Part shown: positions 54,122 to 59,519 of the stretch, piece by piece | How positions within the stretch are numbered: the first letter of the stretch is position 1 | How the letters are laid out: every line of letters starts with the position of its first letter | Source of the DNA: Hyphomicrobiales bacterium | Lineage (GTDB): Bacteria; Pseudomonadota; Alphaproteobacteria; Rhizobiales; Rhizobiaceae | Direction of reading: 5' to 3' | Assembly: GCA_900473205.1 (NCBI GenBank) | Contig: UCLB01000021.1 | Span: 1-59,519, forward strand | Length of the DNA: 59,519 nucleotides | Program-made: the position numbers and the translations under genes | The notes under the pieces: generated by a model | The model's input: the letters and a program-made list of their open reading frames with translations, nothing else | The model's database searches: none | Told to the model about the DNA's origin: nothing

Positions 54122-56389
54122 ATGAGAGACCTATCAGCAGGTCCGCGCGTCCTCCTCAAGCGGCTTCGCGAAATGATGGCGGAGCATCTTGAGCCGCAGG
54201 AGCGTCTCGACCAGATTGTTCGGCAGATTGCCAGCAACATGGTCGCAGAAGTGTGTTCCGTCTACGTGCTGCGCTCCGACAGCGTGCTGGAGCTTTACGC
54301 CACTGAAGGACTCAATAAAGACGCAGTCCATCTGGCCCAGTTGAAAATGGGGCAGGGCCTTGTCGGCACCATCGCCGCATCTGCACAACCGCTCAATCTT
54401 TCCGATGCGCAGGCGCATCCCGCTTTCCGCTATCTCCCTGAAACGGGTGAAGAAATTTATCATTCCTTCCTTGGTGTGCCGATTTTGAGATCCGGTCGCA
54501 CTCTTGGCGTTCTTGTCGTCCAGAACAAGACCAGCCGAACATACCGGGAGGATGAAGTTGAAGCGCTTGAGACAACTGCGATGCTTATCGCGGAAATCGT
54601 GGCGAGCGGTGAATTGAAAAAAATCACCCGTCCCGGCGTGGAACTGGACCTGACACGGGCCGTCTCCATCGATGGCGATGCCTATGGCGAAGGCATCGGC
54701 CTTGGCCATGTCGTTCTGCATGATCCACGCATCGTCGTGACCAATCTTCTCAACGAAGATGCAGATATGGAAATCCGACGGCTGGCTGAAGCCATCGGCT
54801 CGCTGCGCCTGTCCATCGATGACATGCTCCAGCGCCGCGATGTCGCCACCGAAGGCGAACACCGCGAAGTCCTGGAAACCTACCGCATGTTCGCCCACGA
54901 CCAGGGCTGGGTGCGTCGCATGGAAGAGGCCATTCGCAACGGCCTGACGGCGGAAGCGGCGGTCGAAAAGGTCCAGAGCGATACCAAGGCGCGCATGATG
55001 CGCCTGACCGATCCCTATCTGCGCGAGCGGATGCATGATTTCGACGATCTCGCCAACCGCCTGCTGCGTCAGCTGATCGGTTATGGCGGTCGCGGGCCGG
55101 AGCAGGAATTCCCGGCGGATGCCATCGTGCTGGCGCGCGCCATGGGTGCTGCCGAGTTGCTGGATTATCCGCGTGAAAAGCTCCGCGGTCTGGTGCTGGA
55201 AGATGGTGCGGTCACAAGCCATGTCGTCATCGTCGCGCGCGCCATGGGCATTCCCATCATCGGTCAGGTCGCTGGCATCGTCGCGCTCGCAGAAAACAAC
55301 GACCCCATCATCATCGATGGTGACGATGGGCAAGTGCATCTGCGCCCCGTTCTCGATTTGCAGCGCGCCTATGAGGAAAAAGTCCGCCTGCGCGCCAAGC
55401 GTCAGGAGCAGTTCCGGGCACTGCGCGATGTCGAACCCGTGACCAAGGATGGCCAGCGCGTCGATCTCAAGATGAATGCGGGCCTGCTGGTCGATCTGCC
55501 GCAACTGGACGAATCCGGCGCTGACGGCATCGGCCTGTTCCGCACCGAACTTCAGTTCATGATCGCCTCCAACATGCCCAAGGGCGAGGAGCAGGAAGCC
55601 TTTTACCGCAGCGTTCTGCGCAACGCCAAGGGCAAGCCGGTCACCTTCCGCACGCTCGATATCGGCGGCGACAAGGTCGTGTCCTATATGCGCGGTCAGG
55701 AAGAGGAAAATCCAGCGCTGGGCTGGCGCGCCATCCGTCTGTCGCTGGATCGTCCGGGCCTGATGCGCACCCAGCTGCGCGCTCTGCTTCGGGCTGCCTC
55801 AGGTGCCGAACTGCGCATCATGTTGCCGATGATCACCGAAGTCTCGGAAATCCGCGTCGCGCGGGAACTGCTGCAAAAGGAAGTGCAGCACCTGTCGAAA
55901 TTCGGCCATTCCCTGCCGCGCAAGCTGCAATTCGGCGCCATGCTCGAAGTGCCGTCCTTGATGTGGCAGCTGGATGAGTTGATGGCGGAGGTTGATTTCG
56001 TCTCTGTCGGTTCCAACGATCTGTTCCAGTTCACCATGGCTGTCGATCGCGGCAACGCCCGCGTGTCGGATCGTTTCGACAATCTCGGCAAGCCCTTCCT
56101 GCGCATTTTGCGTGATATTGTCCGCGCCGGTACGCGCAACAACACGCAGGTCACGCTATGCGGCGAAATGGCCAGCAAACCGCTGTCGGCCATGGCGTTG
56201 ATGGGGCTTGGCTTCCGCTCCATTTCCATGTCCCCAACCTCCATCGGCCCGGTCAAGGCCATGCTGCTGGGGCTGGATGTGGCGACCCTGTCGGAAGAGC
56301 TGGAAGCGGCACTTGACGATAACAAGTCGGTGGAAAGCACGCGTCAGCTGCTTTTGCGCTTTGCAGCGACCCATTCCATCCCTATTTGA
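54122..56389 (+). CDS. ptsP: Phosphoenolpyruvate-protein phosphotransferase, nitrogen PTS (EI-Ntr)
   Basis: A 755-residue EI-Ntr. An N-terminal GAF domain (about 20-160) senses small ligands, such as glutamine in rhizobia; then the PEP-utilising helical and phosphohistidine domain with active His367 in GAVTSHVVIVARA, and the C-terminal PEP-binding barrel (GIGLFRTELQFM, FRTLDIGGDK, GSNDLFQFTMAVDR, CGEMAS). It starts the phosphorelay to NPr and EIIA-Ntr. GGGAG precedes the ATG. The order lysC-ptsP-prfA-prmC is common in Rhizobiales. Confidence 0.97.
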   Translation: MRDLSAGPRVLLKRLREMMAEHLEPQERLDQIVRQIASNMVAEVCSVYVLRSDSVLELYATEGLNKDAVHLAQLKMGQGLVGTIAASAQPLNLSDAQAHPAFRYLPETGEEIYHSFLGVPILRSGRTLGVLVVQNKTSRTYREDEVEALETTAMLIAEIVASGELKKITRPGVELDLTRAVSIDGDAYGEGIGLGHVVLHDPRIVVTNLLNEDADMEIRRLAEAIGSLRLSIDDMLQRRDVATEGEHREVLETYRMFAHDQGWVRRMEEAIRNGLTAEAAVEKVQSDTKARMMRLTDPYLRERMHDFDDLANRLLRQLIGYGGRGPEQEFPADAIVLARAMGAAELLDYPREKLRGLVLEDGAVTSHVVIVARAMGIPIIGQVAGIVALAENNDPIIIDGDDGQVHLRPVLDLQRAYEEKVRLRAKRQEQFRALRDVEPVTKDGQRVDLKMNAGLLVDLPQLDESGADGIGLFRTELQFMIASNMPKGEEQEAFYRSVLRNAKGKPVTFRTLDIGGDKVVSYMRGQEEENPALGWRAIRLSLDRPGLMRTQLRALLRAASGAELRIMLPMITEVSEIRVARELLQKEVQHLSKFGHSLPRKLQFGAMLEVPSLMWQLDELMAEVDFVSVGSNDLFQFTMAVDRGNARVSDRFDNLGKPFLRILRDIVRAGTRNNTQVTLCGEMASKPLSAMALMGLGFRSISMSPTSIGPVKAMLLGLDVATLSEELEAALDDNKSVESTRQLLLRFAATHSIPI

Positions 56390-56418
56390 AAGCCAAGAAA
56401 AATTGGAGTGCGTGACAG

Positions 56419-57498
56419 GTGGCGAAGCTTCCCGTCGAAAAAATGCGTGAGCTTGAGCGGCGTTTCGGTGAAATCGAAGCGCGCATGTCGGCTGGCCCTG
56501 CCGCCGATGTCTATGTGAAGCTGGCGTCTGAATATTCGGAATTGCAGCCGGTGGTCAAAACCATCCGTGAATATGAGAAGGCGCTTGCAGAAGTCGCCGA
56601 TCTCGAAGTCCTTCTGGCCGACAAGTCCACGGATAAGGACATGCGCGATCTGGCCGAAGCCGAGCTTCCCGAGATGTCGGAGCGAATCGACGGGCTCGAG
56701 AAGGACATGCAAATCCTTCTTCTGCCCAAGGATGCGGCGGATGAGAAAAGCGCCATCGTCGAAATCCGCGCTGGCACCGGTGGTTCGGAAGCCGCGCTTT
56801 TCGCGGGCAACCTGTTTCGTATGTATGAGCGCTTCGCCAGCACGAAGGGCTGGAAGGTGGAAATCCTTTCGGCCAGCGAAGGTGAGGCGGGTGGCTTCAA
56901 AGAAATCATCGCCACCATCACCGGGCGCGGCGTTTTCTCCAAGCTGAAATTCGAATCCGGCGTCCACCGCGTCCAGCGGGTGCCGGAAACCGAAGCCAGC
57001 GGTCGCATCCACACCTCGGCCGCCACTGTCGCGGTGCTGCCGGAAGCCGAAGAAATCGACATTGAAATCCGCGCCGAAGATATCCGTATCGATACGATGC
57101 GCGCATCCGGCGCTGGCGGCCAGCACGTCAACACCACGGACTCGGCGGTGCGCATCACCCACCTGCCCACCGGCCTCATCGTCACATCATCGGAAAAATC
57201 CCAGCACCAGAACCGCGCCAAGGCCATGCAGGTTCTGCGCTCGCGCCTTTACGATATCGAGCGCCAGAAAGTGGACAGCGAACGCTCCGCAGACCGCAAG
57301 AGCCAGGTCGGTTCCGGCGACAGGTCAGAGCGCATCCGCACCTATAACTTCCCGCAGGGCCGCGTCACGGACCACCGCATCAATCTCACGCTCTATAAGC
57401 TCGACCGCATGATCGAAGGTGATATCGATGAAATGGTCGATGCGCTGATCGCCGATTATCAGGCCGGTCAGCTGGCCCAGCTCGGCGAGCAGCATTGA
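56419..57498 (+). CDS. prfA: Peptide chain release factor 1
   Basis: A 359-residue class I release factor reading UAA and UAG. The catalytic GGQ is at residues 233-235 ([15 protein letters not shown]); the RF1-type recognition tripeptide region is [19 protein letters not shown]; the conserved [24 protein letters not shown] follows. The start is GTG with GGAG upstream. Its stop overlaps the start of the methyltransferase that modifies this GGQ glutamine. Confidence 0.98.
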   Translation: MAKLPVEKMRELERRFGEIEARMSAGPAADVYVKLASEYSELQPVVKTIREYEKALAEVADLEVLLADKSTDKDMRDLAEAELPEMSERIDGLEKDMQILLLPKDAADEKSAIVEIRAGTGGSEAALFAGNLFRMYERFASTKGWKVEILSASEGEAGGFKEIIATITGRGVFSKLKFESGVHRVQRVPETEASGRIHTSAATVAVLPEAEEIDIEIRAEDIRIDTMRASGAGGQHVNTTDSAVRITHLPTGLIVTSSEKSQHQNRAKAMQVLRSRLYDIERQKVDSERSADRKSQVGSGDRSERIRTYNFPQGRVTDHRINLTLYKLDRMIEGDIDEMVDALIADYQAGQLAQLGEQH

Positions 57499-58361
57499 CA
57501 TCGTCACCGCAAACCGTCCAGGCGCTGGTGGCGCAGATGCGCCAACGGCTCGATGCTGCAGGCGTGGCCGATCCGCTGACCGATGCGCGCCTGCTGATCG
57601 GCGAGGCCATCGGCTTTTCTCTGACCGATTTCGTGCTGAACGGAACCCGCATCGTCAGTGCCGATGACATCGCCCGTATCGAAACCATGATTGCCCGTCG
57701 CGCAGAAGGCGAGCCGGTCCACCGCATTCTCGGCCACCGTGAATTCTACGGCCTCGATCTCATCCTCTCGCCCGGCACGCTGGAGCCTCGGCCCGATACG
57801 GAGGTGCTGGTGGATGCGCTGCTGCCACATCTGCGCGGCATCGTCGCCCGGCAGGGTCAGGCCCGCATTCTGGACATGGGCATCGGCACCGGCGCCATTT
57901 GCCTCGCGCTCTTGCATGAGTGCCCCGGCACGTCGGGCGTCGGTTCTGATATTTCCCGCGACGCCATGGAAACGGCGCGCATGAACGCGCAGCGTCACGG
58001 CCTTGAAGATCGTTTCGAGACGGTAGAAAGCAACTGGTTCGAGCGCATTTCCGGTCGCTTCGACATAATCGTGTCGAATCCACCCTATATAAGAAGCCAT
58101 GTCATCCAGACGCTGGATCGGGATGTGCGCAATTTCGATCCGATGGCGGCACTCGATGGCGGCGAAGACGGACTTTTTCCCTATCGTGCAATTGCCGAAA
58201 AAGCAGTGGATTTCCTTGTAGATGGCGGGTTGATCGGGCTGGAAATCGGCTATGATCAGAAGACGGATGTCACGGCCATCTTTGCGACGCACGGCTATAA
58301 TAGTGTCGAAGCGATCAAGGATTATGGTGGCAACGACCGCGGCTTGATCTTTTGCAGATAG
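57495..58361 (+). CDS. prmC: Release-factor glutamine methyltransferase
   Basis: A 288-residue SAM-dependent methyltransferase that methylates the GGQ glutamine of release factors. The helical N-terminus (about 1-90) is followed by the Rossmann part with [30 protein letters not shown] and the catalytic NPPY in [11 protein letters not shown]. The start is a TTG overlapping the prfA stop by 3-4 nt (TTGA), showing coupling; an ATG start in frame would remove the conserved N-terminus. Confidence 0.95.
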   Translation: MTSSPQTVQALVAQMRQRLDAAGVADPLTDARLLIGEAIGFSLTDFVLNGTRIVSADDIARIETMIARRAEGEPVHRILGHREFYGLDLILSPGTLEPRPDTEVLVDALLPHLRGIVARQGQARILDMGIGTGAICLALLHECPGTSGVGSDISRDAMETARMNAQRHGLEDRFETVESNWFERISGRFDIIVSNPPYIRSHVIQTLDRDVRNFDPMAALDGGEDGLFPYRAIAEKAVDFLVDGGLIGLEIGYDQKTDVTAIFATHGYNSVEAIKDYGGNDRGLIFCR

Positions 58362-58753
58362 GTTTGATCGTTCCTATATCTGTTTTGTTCAAGGATATTT
58401 TGCAAAGCAAAAGAAAAGGCTTGGATTTCCGCAGGAAGCGGGCTAGTTTGCGGCCACATGCTGGGTGGCTGAAGGCGAATTTTAGATTCGCCATGGTATG
58501 GATCAGTCCCGAAGCGGGTTTCTTTTTGAGAACCCTGAAAGGCTGGGCATTCCCGGCATGTGAATCAGTAAACTTTGTTCGCAGGCGGCTCGATGCAGCA
58601 TTTGCGCATCCGGGCATTATACGCGAGGTCTTGGTCCTTGGGTCAAGACGCGCGATGGGAGCAATTTCGGAAATCAGGACTTCGGGCGCCTCCTTCCGGA
58701 TTGCATCGTAACAACGAGAATTATCAGCAAAACAGAATTCAGGTGAGCAATTG
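58362..58753. other. Gap between prmC and the DUF4167 gene
   Basis: About 390 bp. It contains a 7-bp stem GGCGAAT-TTTAG-ATTCGCC (58474-58492) and a short CCCG/CGGG stem with a T-run (58508-58527) that may end the prmC transcript. A 119-codon open frame crosses it but lacks a ribosome binding site and starts inside prmC; not called. Confidence 0.4.
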
Positions 58754-59519
58754 ATGAGGCCAGGACAGCAAAACAAGCGCGGCCGGGGGCGTGGTAGCAA
58801 CAACAATAACAATGGCGGCGGTGGCGGCAATAACAACAATAACAATTTCAACCGCAAAGGCGGTAACCCGCTGACCCGCACCTATGACAGCTCCGGCCCC
58901 GACGTCAAGATCCGTGGCACGGCCCAGCACATAGCCGAAAAATATTCGACGCTTGCGCGGGATGCTCAGAGCTCCGGCGACCGCGTCATGGCCGAAAACT
59001 ATCTGCAGCACGCGGAACACTACAACCGTATCATTGCTTCTGCCCAGGCGCAGATGCAGGAGCGCTTCCAGCGCGATGATCGCGGTGAGTTCCAGCAGGA
59101 GCGCGATGGTGACGATATCGACGGCGATGACAACGACGACGTCATCGTTTCCATGCCCGGCGAACAGGATCACAACCAGCAGCGCGCCCAGCGTAATGAT
59201 CAGGCCCAGCGCAATGACCAGCCTGAACGGCAGGAGCGTCAGGACAGACAGGATCGCCCAGAGCGTCAGGACCGGAACGAACGCCGGGACCGTCGCGAGC
59301 GTCCCGCCCGTCAGGAACGCCAGCCGCGCGAAGAGCAGGATGAAAACACTGTTTCGCCCGTTGCCGCCGCTCCGGTTGCCGCAGCCCCCGTCTACGACGC
59401 CAGCTCCGCTCCGCAGCCTGTCATCGAAGGCACGCCCAAGGAAGTTGCCGTAGAAGAGGAAGCGCAGGTCAGCACCGCTCCGACCGAGCGCGCCCCCCGC
59501 CGCCCCCGCAGCACCAGCC
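58754..59519 (+). CDS. DUF4167 protein, 3' truncated by window end
   Basis: At least 255 residues, with the 3' end outside the window. The start has AGGTGAG upstream. It opens with an RG- and Asn/Gly-rich segment (RGRGRG, then poly-Asn), contains the DUF4167 core (about 40-100; ADH motif YSTLARDAQSSGDRVMAENYLQHAEHYNRI), and continues with an acidic patch and Arg/Gln/Asp repeats (RQDRQDRPERQDR). The family is conserved in alphaproteobacteria next to prmC and has no known biochemical function; RGG-like ends suggest RNA binding. Confidence 0.9.
   Translation, partial: MRPGQQNKRGRGRGSNNNNNGGGGGNNNNNNFNRKGGNPLTRTYDSSGPDVKIRGTAQHIAEKYSTLARDAQSSGDRVMAENYLQHAEHYNRIIASAQAQMQERFQRDDRGEFQQERDGDDIDGDDNDDVIVSMPGEQDHNQQRAQRNDQAQRNDQPERQERQDRQDRPERQDRNERRDRRERPARQERQPREEQDENTVSPVAAAPVAAAPVYDASSAPQPVIEGTPKEVAVEEEAQVSTAPTERAPRRPRSTS

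Noticed and set aside
58352..58711. 119-codon frame between prmC and DUF4167
   Set aside because: Begins inside prmC and lacks a ribosome binding site.

Overview
The window (59,519 bp, moderately high GC) looks like chromosomal DNA of an alphaproteobacterium of the Rhizobiaceae, most like Agrobacterium/Rhizobium. Evidence: a complete thuR-thuEFGKAB trehalose operon, an alpha-r14-type small RNA with three CCUCCUCCC loops, GGAAC-N16/17-CGTT promoters of the EcfG/RpoE2 general stress type, a FYDLN-acid (TIGR02300) gene, DUF4167, DUF1178 and an EI-Ntr (ptsP) gene. No transposase, integrase, phage gene or CRISPR array was seen.

Layout. 1-2.1 kb: 3' part of acs and a GntR/FCD regulator. 2.1-10.6 kb (minus strand): a KaiC-like ATPase with a hybrid histidine kinase, a zinc alcohol dehydrogenase with treZ, and an exported esterase with a DUF4142 protein. 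11-14.4 kb: tRNA-Ala(GGC), FYDLN-acid gene, cmk, rpsA. 14.4-18.4 kb: an Ala/Pro-rich protein, an RNase D-like exonuclease, a nucleoside deoxyribosyltransferase and an SDR. 18.5 kb: the alpha-r14-like sRNA. 18.7-27.7 kb: two Gfo/Idh dehydrogenases, the second being thuB of the thu operon, with thuR divergent and LacI-type operators between. 27.8-28.4 kb: two microprotein genes, each behind its own EcfG-type promoter. 28.4-38.4 kb: a sugar-acid uptake and catabolism locus (SMP-30 lactonase, FadR-type regulator, Tat-dependent family-5 binding protein, two permeases, a fused double ATPase, an enolase-superfamily dehydratase, an aldose 1-epimerase). 38.4-43.1 kb: a signalling locus with a LOV protein, a CheB/CheR/PAS/HWE kinase and a stand-alone receiver. 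43.1-44.6 kb: a gene-poor, lower-GC patch with a frameshifted gene and an orphan Flp pilin. 44.6-59.5 kb: housekeeping genes (BioC-like methyltransferase, comF, grxC, a nitrilase-family amidase, DUF1178, ubiG, a secreted SH3 protein, a DEAD-box helicase, lysC, ptsP, prfA, prmC, and a 3'-truncated DUF4167 gene).

How the parts fit. Two themes recur. The first is carbon and osmolyte handling: trehalose import and 3-keto oxidation (thu), trehalose formation from malto-oligosyltrehalose (treZ), and the sugar-acid locus. The second is stress and signal integration. Four exact GGAAC-N16/17-CGTT sites, all intergenic and correctly oriented, precede two microproteins, a secreted SH3 protein and rpsA; three weaker sites precede the kaiC-like gene, the esterase operon and a 61-aa protein. 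The LOV/HWE locus may be a blue-light input. The sRNA carries anti-Shine-Dalgarno loops matching the ribosome binding sites of thuE, the family-5 binding protein and one microprotein. The most interesting unexplained elements are the stress-promoter microprotein pair, the LOV-CheB/R-HWE-receiver module, and the possible sRNA control of the two sugar importers.
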